Of a stretch of 64,000 nt of DNA, positions 1 to 10,015 are shown in pieces (position 1 is the stretch's first letter; every line of letters begins with the position of its first letter). The translations under genes were made by a program, and so were the position numbers. A model generated the notes under the pieces. The model saw only the letters and a list, made by a program, of their open reading frames with translations, did no database searches and had not been told where the DNA came from. Source of the DNA: Pedobacter psychrophilus (GTDB lineage Bacteria > Bacteroidota > Bacteroidia > Sphingobacteriales > Sphingobacteriaceae); NCBI RefSeq assembly GCF_001652725.1, contig NZ_LWHJ01000027.1:186001-250000 (forward strand), in the 5' to 3' direction.

Positions 1-1358
1 GTAGTATTTTGGGAAATTTGAACGATGAGCTTTATGCTATTACTCAGTTAAAAATTAATCCTACTACTGGAAAACCTTATGAATATATAGCTGATGCAAA
101 TGGTGTACAGATTAAGAAACCAAAATATTCTTATATAGAGGATTTAGTGGCAAGTGGTAAAATAACTTTTTTAAATGATTTAAAAGGGTCAGTGGGATTA
201 GATGGAAAAGGTGAAGATTTCGGTTTTGGAGGTTTAGCTGCTGTTGGAAATTCTAGAAATGATTATAAAGTTTATCTAAGATATGTTTCTCCAAGTTCAT
301 CTTTGGCAAGCTTTAGAATCGGAAGAGGATCTTACATCAATAAAATTAATGGCAGAACCTTTGGGACTGATTTTGACAATGAGGTTGATTTTATTAACAA
401 TAGTATTTTTGATGATAATGCACAAACTATTGCGGTTGGTGGTAAAAGAGCAGATGGAACCTCTTTTGACGTAACTGTAAACAAAACTAAATACACCAGT
501 AGCCCAATTTACAAGGACACTATTTTAACCGTTGGCACTAAAAAAGTTGGATATTTATCTTACGCCAGATTTTCTAGTTCTGATAATTCTCAAGCTGTTT
601 TAAACACTGCGTTTTCAAAATTTGCAGCTCAAGGCATAGAAAATTTGATAATAGATTTAAGATATAACGGGGGCGGTTTTGTCAGTACAGCACAACAAAT
701 GATTAATCTTATTGCACCAAATAGTATAAATGGAAAAACAATGTTTTCATTAACCTACAACACTACTATGCAACAAGGTAAAGCTACAATTCTTAAAAAT
801 CAACCTAACAGAGATCAGGCCGGTAATATTACATCAGGTACGCAATTTCAAGATGACTATTCCTTAGCTGGAAATACCGTTAAGATTGAAAAATCCGGAT
901 CATTAAATAATGTAAGTAAGGTAATATTTATCACAACTGGCAGCACAGCTTCTGCAAGTGAGTTAGTGATCAATAGTTTAAAACCTTACCTAGATGTGAA
1001 GACAGTTGGAGCTACCTCTTATGGAAAACCGGTTGGTTTTTTCCCAATAAGAATAGCAAAATTTGATGTTTATATGTCTTCTTTTTTCAGCACAAACTCT
1101 GCTGGACAAGGCAATTATTTTGCTGGCTTCACACCTGATTCCCCAAAAACAGATGATGTTTCAAAAGATTTTGGTGACGTTAGCGAATTAAATTTAGCAT
1201 CAGCTTTGGCTTATATAAATACAGGTGTTTTTACAAACTCTGCTAATAATACCATTACTGTAAATTCTGTGAAGACTCAAGCAAGTCAATTAATGATAAA
1301 AAGCATCGGTCAACCTAATTCATTTACAGGAATGATTGATGATTTGCATAAAAAATAG
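1..1358 (+). CDS. S41 family peptidase, 5' end missing (window edge)
   Basis: This is the C-terminal 450 or so residues of a carboxyl-terminal-processing-type serine protease. The frame stays open to the left edge with no convincing start, so the N-terminus lies outside the window. A PDZ-like stretch (VYLRYVSPSSSLASF) comes first, followed by the S41 core: a LIIDLRYNGGG strand-loop, the catalytic-Ser segment STASASELVINS and the catalytic-Lys segment SYGKPVG. Such proteins in Bacteroidota are usually exported or anchored lipoproteins, but the anchor would be in the missing part. The physiological substrate is unknown. The gene converges with the ABC gene downstream. The family call is firm; the role is not. 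Confidence 0.93.
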   Translation, partial: SILGNLNDELYAITQLKINPTTGKPYEYIADANGVQIKKPKYSYIEDLVASGKITFLNDLKGSVGLDGKGEDFGFGGLAAVGNSRNDYKVYLRYVSPSSSLASFRIGRGSYINKINGRTFGTDFDNEVDFINNSIFDDNAQTIAVGGKRADGTSFDVTVNKTKYTSSPIYKDTILTVGTKKVGYLSYARFSSSDNSQAVLNTAFSKFAAQGIENLIIDLRYNGGGFVSTAQQMINLIAPNSINGKTMFSLTYNTTMQQGKATILKNQPNRDQAGNITSGTQFQDDYSLAGNTVKIEKSGSLNNVSKVIFITTGSTASASELVINSLKPYLDVKTVGATSYGKPVGFFPIRIAKFDVYMSSFFSTNSAGQGNYFAGFTPDSPKTDDVSKDFGDVSELNLASALAYINTGVFTNSANNTITVNSVKTQASQLMIKSIGQPNSFTGMIDDLHKK

Positions 1359-1374
1359 TGTAAACATTATTGTT

Positions 1375-1473
1375 ATTAGGGCGCTTTTACACGCTTTTCA
1401 CTATATCTTTTATTGCTATTTGCTAAATGGCTATAGCAATAAAAGGATGCCGTTTCAATCGTTAGCGCAAATA
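1375..1473 (+). repeat. Dispersed repeat family A, copy 1
   Basis: An intergenic unit of about 100 bp that begins near GGGCGCTTTTACACGC and ends near GGATGCCGTTTCAATCGTT followed by AGCGCAAA. Inside it, ATTGCTAT (1412-1419) and ATAGCAAT (1433-1440) form a hairpin. Copies in opposite orientation lie at about 20157-20262 and 36088-36190. It sits between two convergent genes and may end transcription of both, which is inference. It carries no reading frame. Confidence 0.75.
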
Positions 1474-1499
1474 AGGGTTCATTTCAATTAAAGGTATTG

Positions 1500-3224
1500 C
1501 TAATAAATCCCTTTTGGGATAGCATTTATCAGTTTTTGAGTGTAAGCTTTTTTAGGATGATGATAAATATCTTCTGGATAACCAATTTCTTCAATTTGTC
1601 CATTATTCATTACCATCATTCTATCAGAAACATGCTTTACAACTGCCATATCATGAGAAATGAAAATATAGGTTAGCTTAAATTCTTGTTGTAAATCTTT
1701 TAAAAGATTGATGACTTGAGCTTGAACAGAAACATCTAATGCAGAAACACATTCATCGCAAATAATTAGTTTAGGTTTTAATGCCAATGCTCTTGCAATT
1801 ACAATTCTTTGTCGTTGCCCGCCAGAAAACTCATGAGGATAACGGTTAAATTGCTGGGCTGTTAATCCAACTTTTTCCATCAAATTAATAATGTAGTCTT
1901 TCCTCTCTTGATAATTAGTTAAGATTTTGTGAACTACTAAAGGCTCAATTAAAGCTTCTCCAATTGTTTTTACTGGATTAAGCGAAGAATATGGATCCTG
2001 AAAAATAATTTGAATATCCTTTCTTAACGGACGCATTTCTTTTTCATTCAAATTAGAAATATCAACTTCATTGAATATGATTTTTCCACTTGTAGGCTCA
2101 ATCAATTTTAAAATCGTTCTGCTTAAAGTAGTTTTTCCGCATCCACTTTCTCCAACTAAACCAAAAGTTTCTCCGGTAAAAACTTCAAAACTTACATCAT
2201 TTACGGCTTTTGTAAAATTATCGGCTTTGCCAAAAAATGATTGATTTTTTGGAAACCATGTGTTCAAATTTTCAACTTTTAATATTCTTGGTTGCAGATA
2301 AAGCAGTTTTCTTTTTTGAGAAATTTCACCATCATCAACTTTTAATTGTTGTTGTAAGTCTTCAATTGTTATTGCATTAGTAGTAAACTGGCCATTTTTC
2401 TCTGATGTAAAATCTGAAATGGTTGGTAATTTTTTAAGCTGCAACCTTGGATTTGGTCTGCAAGCCAGTAAACCTTTAGTATAAGGATGTTGTGGATTAA
2501 GGAAAATATCTTTTGCAGTTCCTTGCTCCACAATTTGTCCTTTGTTCATCACTAAAATTTTATCTGCAATTTCACCTATTACGCCTAAATCATGAGAGAT
2601 AAAAATCATACTCATATTTCTTTCTAACCTGATGCGTTTTAATAATTCTATAATGTTTTTTTGAACAGTTACATCTAAAGCTGTGGTTGGCTCATCGGCG
2701 ATTAAAATTTGAGGATTACAAGCCAAAGCCATGGCAATCATTACCCTTTGTTTTTGCCCGCCTGAAATTTGATGGGGATATTCATCGAAAACTTCTTGCG
2801 GCTCTGGTAATTTTACCTCCTCAAAAAGCTGGATAGTTTTTTCTTTTGCTTGTTTTTTATTTATTTTTAAATGGAGGATGATGCTTTCTGTTATTTGCTT
2901 TCCACATTTCATTAAAGGATTTAATGAGGTCATGGGTTCCTGGAAAATCATGGCAATTTTGTTTCCTCTATATTGCTGCATTTCCTTTTCAGGAATCTCT
3001 AATAGATTTTTATCATCAAATAATATTTCGCCAGTAATTTTAGCGTTGGCTTCCAGTAACCTCATAATGGCTAAAGAAGTTACAGATTTCCCAGAACCTG
3101 ATTCGCCAACCAAACCTATAATCTCACCTTTATTAAGTTGCAATGAGATATGATCTATAGCTTTAAATTGGCTTTCTTCTGATTTAAAAGAAATTTCTAA
3201 ATTGTTGATTGTTAATTGAGCCAT
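1500..3224 (-). CDS. Fused dual-ATPase ABC transporter protein (peptide/nickel type)
   Basis: The protein has 574 residues and two complete ABC ATPase domains in tandem, as in YejF or GsiA-type oligopeptide importers. Domain 1 has Walker A GESGSGKS (residues 40-47) and signature SGGQKQR. Domain 2 has Walker A GESGCGKT (about 355) and signature SGGQRQR. Both have Walker B ending in DE (ADEPTTALD, CDECVSALD). Each domain is followed by the short oligopeptide-type C-terminal extension (HPYTKGLLACRPNP). It would power uptake of peptides or similar solutes from the cytoplasmic side, but no permease or binding protein is encoded nearby. The start codon overlaps the stop of the upstream exonuclease gene by one base (TAATG), which suggests translational coupling. 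Confidence 0.95.
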   Translation of the reverse strand: MAQLTINNLEISFKSEESQFKAIDHISLQLNKGEIIGLVGESGSGKSVTSLAIMRLLEANAKITGEILFDDKNLLEIPEKEMQQYRGNKIAMIFQEPMTSLNPLMKCGKQITESIILHLKINKKQAKEKTIQLFEEVKLPEPQEVFDEYPHQISGGQKQRVMIAMALACNPQILIADEPTTALDVTVQKNIIELLKRIRLERNMSMIFISHDLGVIGEIADKILVMNKGQIVEQGTAKDIFLNPQHPYTKGLLACRPNPRLQLKKLPTISDFTSEKNGQFTTNAITIEDLQQQLKVDDGEISQKRKLLYLQPRILKVENLNTWFPKNQSFFGKADNFTKAVNDVSFEVFTGETFGLVGESGCGKTTLSRTILKLIEPTSGKIIFNEVDISNLNEKEMRPLRKDIQIIFQDPYSSLNPVKTIGEALIEPLVVHKILTNYQERKDYIINLMEKVGLTAQQFNRYPHEFSGGQRQRIVIARALALKPKLIICDECVSALDVSVQAQVINLLKDLQQEFKLTYIFISHDMAVVKHVSDRMMVMNNGQIEEIGYPEDIYHHPKKAYTQKLINAIPKGIY

Positions 3225-3928
3225 TAATCTACAAAGGTAACATCATCATCGGTGGTAAATGGCAAACCTTTAAAACGCTGAATTAGCCGAGCGGTTGTAA
3301 TTACATCTTTCTGGCAGTAAGTTTTTATGCGCTCTAAGTCATTTTCAATCCAATAAACCTCACCAACCATACTTCCATCAATATCATCTTTTGGTGTTGG
3401 AATATTAAAAATTGCAGCTAGTAAATTTAATGATGTATAGTTTTTATAATCGCCAAACTTCCACAGTTCCATTGTATCTAAATGATTAATCTCCCAAGGC
3501 TTTTTACCTACAATATTTAATTGAGCCGGAATCTCTAAACCGCTAATCAACATTCTTCGGCATAAATAAGGAAAATCAAATTCTTTTCCGTTATGTGCGC
3601 ACATAATCAAGTTTGATGGTTGGGTGCTTAACAGTTGATTAAATTCTATTAATAGATCAGTCTCATTATGGCTATAAAATGATTTAATCCGTAGCTTTTT
3701 ATCATTCACAAAAATACCTACAGAAATACAGATTATTTTTCCAAATTCTGCCCAAATGCCTGCTCTTCCATAAAACTCTTCAGCCGTTTCTTGATTTTTG
3801 CGTTGATAAGTAGTTTTTAAATCCCAAAGTTTCTGAAGATGGGAGGGAAGCTCATCAAAATATCTGTATTGAGGAACAGTTTCAATGTCTAAAACTAAAA
3901 CACTCTGTAAGTCTAATTGAGATAACAT
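3224..3928 (-). CDS. PolB-like 3'-5' exonuclease (DnaQ fold)
   Basis: A 234-residue stand-alone exonuclease of the predicted 3'-5' exonuclease family related to the DNA polymerase B proofreading domain. The three DEDD motifs are visible: ExoI VLDIETVPQ (Asp14, Glu16), ExoII CAHNGKEFDFPYL, and ExoIII YCQKDVITTARL. These would bind the two catalytic metal ions. It is presumably a cytoplasmic DNA repair or nucleic-acid processing enzyme; the substrate cannot be told from sequence. It shares a TAATG junction with the dual ABC ATPase downstream, and the two are probably co-transcribed although no functional link is obvious. The family call is confident. Confidence 0.92.
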   Translation of the reverse strand: MLSQLDLQSVLVLDIETVPQYRYFDELPSHLQKLWDLKTTYQRKNQETAEEFYGRAGIWAEFGKIICISVGIFVNDKKLRIKSFYSHNETDLLIEFNQLLSTQPSNLIMCAHNGKEFDFPYLCRRMLISGLEIPAQLNIVGKKPWEINHLDTMELWKFGDYKNYTSLNLLAAIFNIPTPKDDIDGSMVGEVYWIENDLERIKTYCQKDVITTARLIQRFKGLPFTTDDDVTFVD

Positions 3929-4148
3929 AATGTTAAATTAAATAAAAATTTTATAATCACCTGTATTTGATGACGTAACCATGAAAGAACCCTAAAGAAA
4001 TATAAAAATAATGTTACAGTGTTTAATTAAGATAACAATCCATATTTAATTATGTTGAACTTATAATGCAACTAATGAAATTGGTTATTTATTAATTTTA
4101 TAACAAAACTATGGCAGTTTTTTTAAAAGTATTAAAATTTAAAAGATT

Positions 4149-4156
4149 TATGTTTG
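4149..4156 (+). promoter_or_regulatory. Bacteroidota -7 box for efflux operon
   Basis: TATGTTTG matches the Bacteroidota sigma -7 consensus TAnnTTTG. It lies about 56 bp before the TolC-like gene in a gene-free 280-bp region. No good -33 TTTG is seen at the usual spacing, only a T-rich run, so the call is moderate. Confidence 0.55.
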
Positions 4157-4162
4157 CAATCT

Positions 4163-4176
4163 CACCAAATTTGGTG
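4163..4176. promoter_or_regulatory. Perfect palindrome, candidate operator of efflux operon
   Basis: CACCAAATTTGGTG is a perfect 14-bp palindrome starting seven bases after the -7 box, so it covers the predicted transcription start. That is a typical place for a repressor site. No regulator gene is adjacent. Which protein binds it is unknown. Confidence 0.5.
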
Positions 4177-4211
4177 CAATTTTTATTAAAGAAATTAAGT
4201 TTTTTAGATAT

Positions 4212-5552
4212 ATGAACAATTACATAGGCAAGCTAACGATAAAGTTGTCTTTTATTATTCTTGGCTTAATAATTCCATTTTTTAGTTGGTCACAAACTAT
4301 TGTTAAAGATAGTTTATTGCAAAAAGTAACATTAAATGATGCGATTCAATATGCGTTAAATAGTCAGCCTACAATTCAACAAGCATATTTAGATGAAAAA
4401 ATTACAGAATCTACAATCAAGACAAAATTGGCAGATTGGTATCCTCAAATAAATTTTAATTATAATTTACAGCATAATTTTTTAGTTCAAACTTCAATAA
4501 TTGGTGGTAATCCTGTACAATTAGGAGTTGATAACACTTCTAGCGCACAATTTACAGCTTCGCAAAACATCTTTAATAGAGATGCTTTGTTAGCTTTAAA
4601 TACAAAAGGAGATGTTCTTTTACAATCAAAACAAAACACGGTAAATAACAAAATAAATTTAGTTGTTAATGTTTCAAAAGCATTTTATAATGTTTTGTCA
4701 ACCTTACAACAAATTAAGATTTCCAATTCAAATATCATCAGGTTAGAAAGGAGTTTAAGTGATGCATTTAATCAGTACGAAGCTGGCATCACAGATAAAA
4801 TCGATTATAAAAGAGCAACAATTACCTTAAACAATACCAAAGCAAATCAAAAAAGCAATGAAGTTTTATTGAAGGCGAGAATAGAATTTTTAAAATCTTT
4901 GATGAACTATCCTGAAAAGGAAAAATTAAATGTTGTTTACGATAGTTTGCAATTAGAAAATGAGGTTTTTATTGATACCACGCAAAATTTAAACGTTAAT
5001 AATAGAATAGAATTTGCACAATTACAAACTCAAAAAAGACTACTTAATGCTAATTTAAGTTATAACAAATGGAGTTTCTTACCTTCAATAGCAGCAAACG
5101 GGGCGTACAATTTTAATTATCAAAACAATAATTTCGGCGATTTATACAATCGTAACTTTCCCAATTCTTACGCTGGTATCACTTTAGGTTTGCCAATTTT
5201 TCAAGGAGGTAAAAGGAGAGAAAACATTAACATTGCCCAATATTGGTTAAGACGTAATGAACTTGATTTAGAAGTTTTTAAAAATGATGTAAATTCAGAA
5301 TATCAACAAGCTTTATCAACCTACCAAAGTAATTTTGCTAATTATTTGGCTCTTAAAGAGAACATGAGTTTAGCAAAAGAGGTTTATGATGTAGTTAATT
5401 TACAATATAGATCTGGCATTAAAACTTATTTAGAAGTAATTGTTTCTGAAACAGATTTACGCACTTCACAAATCAACTATTTTAATGCGGTTTATCAACT
5501 ATTAATCAGCAAGGTTGATGTTGAAAAAGCATTAGGACAAATTAAATATTAA
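4212..5552 (+). CDS. TolC family outer-membrane efflux protein
   Basis: The protein has 446 residues with an N-terminal signal peptide (hydrophobic LSFIILGLIIPFFSWS, cleavage likely near SWSQ). Two outer-membrane-efflux repeats follow, rich in the long polar helices that form the periplasmic tunnel (for example LNDAIQYALNSQPTIQQAYL). The C-terminal half ends in a typical QYRSGIKTYLEVIVSETDL helix. Length fits the family. It is the first gene of a three-gene operon with a periplasmic adaptor (20 bp downstream) and an RND pump, forming a tripartite exporter across both membranes. A palindrome overlaps its predicted transcription start. Confidence 0.95.
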   Translation: MNNYIGKLTIKLSFIILGLIIPFFSWSQTIVKDSLLQKVTLNDAIQYALNSQPTIQQAYLDEKITESTIKTKLADWYPQINFNYNLQHNFLVQTSIIGGNPVQLGVDNTSSAQFTASQNIFNRDALLALNTKGDVLLQSKQNTVNNKINLVVNVSKAFYNVLSTLQQIKISNSNIIRLERSLSDAFNQYEAGITDKIDYKRATITLNNTKANQKSNEVLLKARIEFLKSLMNYPEKEKLNVVYDSLQLENEVFIDTTQNLNVNNRIEFAQLQTQKRLLNANLSYNKWSFLPSIAANGAYNFNYQNNNFGDLYNRNFPNSYAGITLGLPIFQGGKRRENINIAQYWLRRNELDLEVFKNDVNSEYQQALSTYQSNFANYLALKENMSLAKEVYDVVNLQYRSGIKTYLEVIVSETDLRTSQINYFNAVYQLLISKVDVEKALGQIKY

Positions 5553-5572
5553 AATATTAATCAATAACGTAT

Positions 5573-6718
5573 ATGTTATCCAAAAAATCAATAACTCTTT
5601 TAGCTTCAACACTTTTGTTTTTTTTGTTTTCCTGTGGAAACAAAAATGATAAATCCGCAGCCCCAGTACCAGCTACGCAAGTAACTGTAGAAAGCGTTAA
5701 GTTTATAAATGCAGCCTATTTTGATGAATATCCTGGAACTGTTGTAGCTTTAAATCAAATAGAATTACGTCCGCAAGTAAGTGGAAATATCACTGGGGTT
5801 TATTTTAAAGATGGCGATAAGGTTTCTAAAGGTCAGTTATTATACAGTATTGATAATCAGCTATACCAAGCAAATTATCAACAAGCAGTAGCTGGTTTGC
5901 AAGTACAAAAAGCCAATTTAAATAAGGCACAAAAAGATGCCGACCGCTACCATGAGTTAGATAAGAAAGATGCAATAGCAAAACAATTGGTTGATAATGC
6001 AGATGCGGCTTTGCAAGTTGCTAAAGAACAAGTTTCTGCAGGTAAGGCAAACATTAATGCGGTGCAAACCAATGTGAAGTATACTAAGGTTTATGCTCCT
6101 TTTGATGGGATTATTGGTATTTCTCAAGTTAAAGTTGGTACTGCAGTTGCAACAGGACAAACCATTTTAAATACCATTTCCACAGTTGGAGAATTAGCGG
6201 TTGATTTTAATATTGATCAAAAAGAAATTTATCGTTTTAACAAGTTGTTAAACGACAAACAGAATCTAAGCGACTCTACTTTCACACTGGCATTTGGTGA
6301 AGATGTTTATCCAAGTCCCGGTAAACTTTCTTTGTTAGATAGAGCTGTTAATCCTCAAACAGGAACTATAAAAGCTAGACTTATTTTTCAAAACAATAAA
6401 AATATGCTAATTGCTGGGATGAATGGTACTGTTAGGGTTAAAAATAACGGAGGTTCAAAATCTATTTTAGTTCCTTACAAAGCCGTAACAGAGCAATTGG
6501 GAGAGTTTTTTGTTTACGTTCCTGGCGATAGTAGCAAAGTTTCTCAACGCAAAGTGCTTTTAGGGAAAACCATTGATAAAAATGTAATTGTAAAAGACGG
6601 TTTAAAAGAGGATGATAAAATTGTAGTGGAGGGCGTTCAAAATTTAAGAGAAGGTTCAGTTATTACTACCGAAGCTCCAAAACCTCAAGATCCAAATCAA
6701 AAACCAGCAGGTAAGTAA
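5573..6718 (+). CDS. RND efflux periplasmic adaptor (membrane fusion protein)
   Basis: A 381-residue membrane fusion protein. The N-terminus carries a lipoprotein signal (FLFSC, Cys21), so it is probably anchored to the inner membrane. The order of parts is typical: the first half of the lipoyl domain (EYPGTVVALNQIELRPQVSG), an alpha hairpin (residues about 100-160), the second half (VYAPFDGIIGISQVKVGTAV), then beta-barrel and membrane-proximal domains. It bridges the TolC-like protein and the AcrB-like pump encoded on either side. Substrates cannot be inferred. The C-terminal tail is Pro-rich (EAPKPQDPNQKP). Confidence 0.95.
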   Translation: MLSKKSITLLASTLLFFLFSCGNKNDKSAAPVPATQVTVESVKFINAAYFDEYPGTVVALNQIELRPQVSGNITGVYFKDGDKVSKGQLLYSIDNQLYQANYQQAVAGLQVQKANLNKAQKDADRYHELDKKDAIAKQLVDNADAALQVAKEQVSAGKANINAVQTNVKYTKVYAPFDGIIGISQVKVGTAVATGQTILNTISTVGELAVDFNIDQKEIYRFNKLLNDKQNLSDSTFTLAFGEDVYPSPGKLSLLDRAVNPQTGTIKARLIFQNNKNMLIAGMNGTVRVKNNGGSKSILVPYKAVTEQLGEFFVYVPGDSSKVSQRKVLLGKTIDKNVIVKDGLKEDDKIVVEGVQNLREGSVITTEAPKPQDPNQKPAGK

Positions 6719-6778
6719 TTTATTATCAGCTAAGTATTTCATTATAATATCGCATTGGCGAATAATTAAAATAGATAA

Positions 6779-9700
6779 ATGATATCAGATGTATTTATAA
6801 AAAGACCGGTAACTGCAATAGTTATTTCTGTTGTGATTGTATTGGTTGGGTTAATTTCTATGCTCAATTTGCCCATTGCGCAATATCCTGATATAACGCC
6901 TCCTTCCGTTTCCATTACAGGAAATTTTACTGGTGCCGATGCTCAAACTGTTGAACAAACCACTACTACAGCAATTGAAACTCAGGTAAATGGTACTCCA
7001 GGAATGACTTATATGTCGAGTAATTCTACCTCAAGCGGTCAAAGTTCTATTAATGTAAATTTTGAATTAGGTACAGATATTAATAACGCAGCAGTTGAAA
7101 TACAAAATAGAGTTAGAGTTGCAGAACCAAGATTACCAGATGCTGTAAAAAATTTAGGATTAACAGTTGCCAAAAAAAATCCGAGTATCATGGTTGCATT
7201 GGCATTTTACTCGCCAAAAGGCACTCATGATGCTACATTTGTTGGTAATTATGCCAATTTATATGTTAAGGATGCGCTCCAAAGAGTAAAAGGAGTTGGA
7301 GATATTGTTTCTAGGGCAGATGAATTTAGCATGAGGGTTTGGCTAAATCCAGAGAAATTGGCCAACTTAAATTTAACCACAACCGATATTTTAAATTCTT
7401 TAAGAGAGCAAAATTTACAAGTCGCAGCAGGAACCATCGGGGGAAACCCACAACCTAACACCCAAACTTTTGAATATAGCGTTTTAACAAATAGTAGGTT
7501 AAACAAACCCGAGCAGTTTGAAAACATCATTGTAAGAACAGTTCCTTCTGATGGGACCGTGGTTTACTTAAAGGATGTTGCAAGAGTAGAGTTGGGTAAA
7601 TTTGATTACGGGTCTAATGCTTTTGTTAACGGTAAGCCAGCAGCATTTGTTTTAATTTATCAAGCACCGGGGGCAAATGCACTTGATACTTATAAAGGAT
7701 TAAATGAAGCTTTATTGAAGTTAAAAAAATCTTTTCCAAAAGATATTGATTATGTAATGCCATTAGAAACGGTTTCCGTTGTAAAAGTTTCTATGAACGA
7801 AGTTGTTCACACTTTGTTAGAAGCATTGGTTTTAGTGGTTATTGTGGTTTTCTTGTTTTTGCAAAACTGGAGAGCAACATTAATTCCTGTTTTAGCTATT
7901 CCAGTATCGTTAATCGGAACATTTATCTTTTTTATTCCATTCGGTTTTACCATCAATACACTTACTTTATTTGCCTTTGTATTAGCAATAGGTATTGTGG
8001 TTGATGATGCAATTGTTGTGGTAGAGGCGGTTCAGCATTATATTGATCATAATAAATTATCTCCTAAAGAAGCAACTCAACGGGCGATGAAAGATATATC
8101 AGGACCAGTTATAGCCATTGCATTAATTTTAGCTGCGGTTTTTGTTCCTGTGGGATTTTTACCCGGAATCGTTGGTCGTTTATACCAACAGTTTGCAATC
8201 ACCATTGCAGTTTCTGTAATTATTTCTGCCTTTGTAGCTTTATCTCTAACTCCCGCTTTATGCGTAATTATGCTAAAGCCATCTAAAGGTAAGGATGATG
8301 AAAAAAATTGGTTAGATAAATTTTTTATCTGGTTTAATAAAGGCTTTGATAGATTTAATAGATCATATACAAAAGGAGTTGCATCATGGATTAGAGCTAC
8401 CCCAAAAGTATTGATCATGATGGTCTGTTTATTTGTTGCCCTGTTTTTCTTATTCAAAAATAAACCATCTGGCTTTGTACCGCAAGAAGATGAAGGTAGA
8501 TTATATGTTACTTATGAGATGCAGGAAGCTGCATCAACTACCAGAAGTAAAAGCATGTTGGTAGAAATCCAAAAGAGATTAAAGCAAATACCTGGAGTTA
8601 AAACAGTTGGTGGTTTGGCTGGATTAAACATCATCAGTTTCTCTAATAAATCTAACGCCGGTACAATCTTCGTTTTATTAGACCCTTGGGAAGATAGAAC
8701 AAGCAAGGAATTACAGCTGACAAATATTATGGCAGAAATTCAGAAGAAAACTGCGGATATTAAGGAAGCGAGAGTTTTAGCAATTGGGCCACCAGCTATT
8801 CCGGGTTTAGGTGCAACTGCAGGTTTTACTTTCGAGTTGCAGCAAACTACCAGTGCAGATGATATCAAAAAATTTGATGCAGTAGCCAAAAAGTTTTTAG
8901 CAGCCGTAAACAAAAGACCAGAAATAGGAAAAGCCTATACGTTTTTTAGCACCAATACGCCTAGTTATCAAATTAATGTTGATAAGGAAAAGGTTAAAAA
9001 ATTAGGAGTTCCTTTAAATGATGTTTATAGCACTTTATCAACTTTGCTAGGAAGTTCTTATGTGAATGATTTTAATTTATATGGCAGAAACTTTAGGGTT
9101 GTAGCTCAGGCTGATAGCACTTATCGTTCTTCAATTGATGAATTAATGAAATATTATGTAAGAAATAGCAGAGGTGAGATGATACCAATTGGTTCTTTAG
9201 TTACAACAAATGTGATTGAAAGTCCATCTTTAATTTCTCATTATAATATCTATCGTTCTATTGAAATTAACGGATCACCTGCTGCAGGTGTTAGTAGTGG
9301 TGATGCTATTAAAGCTTTACAAGAAGTAGCAGCAACAGAATTGCCAGAAGGTTATGGTTATGAATTTTCTGGCTTAAGCCGAGAAGAAGTTTCGGCCGGA
9401 AGTAGTTCTACTTTGATTTTCGGTTTATCTTTAGTGTTTGTATTCTTGTTTTTAGCAGCGCTTTATGAAAGCTGGTCCATCCCATTTTCGGTATTATTTG
9501 CCGTACCAATTGGTGCTTTTGGTTCGATCTTGATATTAACTTTTATCCCAAGTATTAGCAATAACATTTATGCTCAAATTGGTTTAATCACCTTAATAGG
9601 TTTGGCTGCAAAGAATGCGATTTTAATTGTAGAATTTGCCAAAGAACGCGTTGATAAAGGAGTAAATATTTTAACAGCAACACTTCAAGCAGTAGATTTA

Positions 9701-9952
9701 AGATTAAGACCAATCATCATGACTTCTTTAGCATTTATTTTAGGAGTATTACCTTTAGTTTTTGCGAGTGGTGCCGCAGCAGAATCAAGAAGAACTATTG
9801 GATTTACGGTTTTTGGTGGGATGTTAGCAGCAACCTCTTTAGCGATATTTGTAGTGCCAGTTTTGTTTGTTTTGATTACCAAAATAGCTTACGGTAAAAA
9901 GCTTAAAAAATTAGAAACTGATGCAGAAAAAAGAGATAGGTTGTTTTCTTAA
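6779..9952 (+). CDS. HAE1-type RND multidrug efflux permease (AcrB-like)
   Basis: The protein has 1057 residues, the normal length for AcrB/MexB-type pumps. It starts with the conserved MISDVFIKRPVTAIVISVVI, has two large periplasmic loops, and has two groups of six transmembrane helices. The proton-relay aspartates are present in TM4 (GIVVDDAIVVVEAV). The second half repeats the pattern (LIGLAAKNAILIVEFAKE). It uses proton influx to expel hydrophobic or amphiphilic compounds through the TolC-like channel. A strong terminator follows, so it is the last gene of the operon. Confidence 0.96.
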   Translation: MISDVFIKRPVTAIVISVVIVLVGLISMLNLPIAQYPDITPPSVSITGNFTGADAQTVEQTTTTAIETQVNGTPGMTYMSSNSTSSGQSSINVNFELGTDINNAAVEIQNRVRVAEPRLPDAVKNLGLTVAKKNPSIMVALAFYSPKGTHDATFVGNYANLYVKDALQRVKGVGDIVSRADEFSMRVWLNPEKLANLNLTTTDILNSLREQNLQVAAGTIGGNPQPNTQTFEYSVLTNSRLNKPEQFENIIVRTVPSDGTVVYLKDVARVELGKFDYGSNAFVNGKPAAFVLIYQAPGANALDTYKGLNEALLKLKKSFPKDIDYVMPLETVSVVKVSMNEVVHTLLEALVLVVIVVFLFLQNWRATLIPVLAIPVSLIGTFIFFIPFGFTINTLTLFAFVLAIGIVVDDAIVVVEAVQHYIDHNKLSPKEATQRAMKDISGPVIAIALILAAVFVPVGFLPGIVGRLYQQFAITIAVSVIISAFVALSLTPALCVIMLKPSKGKDDEKNWLDKFFIWFNKGFDRFNRSYTKGVASWIRATPKVLIMMVCLFVALFFLFKNKPSGFVPQEDEGRLYVTYEMQEAASTTRSKSMLVEIQKRLKQIPGVKTVGGLAGLNIISFSNKSNAGTIFVLLDPWEDRTSKELQLTNIMAEIQKKTADIKEARVLAIGPPAIPGLGATAGFTFELQQTTSADDIKKFDAVAKKFLAAVNKRPEIGKAYTFFSTNTPSYQINVDKEKVKKLGVPLNDVYSTLSTLLGSSYVNDFNLYGRNFRVVAQADSTYRSSIDELMKYYVRNSRGEMIPIGSLVTTNVIESPSLISHYNIYRSIEINGSPAAGVSSGDAIKALQEVAATELPEGYGYEFSGLSREEVSAGSSSTLIFGLSLVFVFLFLAALYESWSIPFSVLFAVPIGAFGSILILTFIPSISNNIYAQIGLITLIGLAAKNAILIVEFAKERVDKGVNILTATLQAVDLRLRPIIMTSLAFILGVLPLVFASGAAAESRRTIGFTVFGGMLAATSLAIFVVPVLFVLITKIAYGKKLKKLETDAEKRDRLFS

Positions 9953-9972
9953 CTAGGTTATTAAATTATTAT

Positions 9973-10004
9973 AAAGCCCTTTAAATAAATGTTTAAAGGG
10001 CTTT
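9973..10004 (+). terminator. Rho-independent terminator after RND pump
   Basis: A 13-bp perfect stem, AAAGCCCTTTAAA and TTTAAAGGGCTTT, with a six-base loop, followed by TTC. It ends the efflux operon and is symmetric enough to work in both directions. Confidence 0.9.
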
Positions 10005-10015
10005 TTCTATCAAAC

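Noticed and set aside
7249-9882. Several minus-strand frames inside the RND pump gene
   Set aside because: They lie fully within a conserved pump gene and show no domain features.
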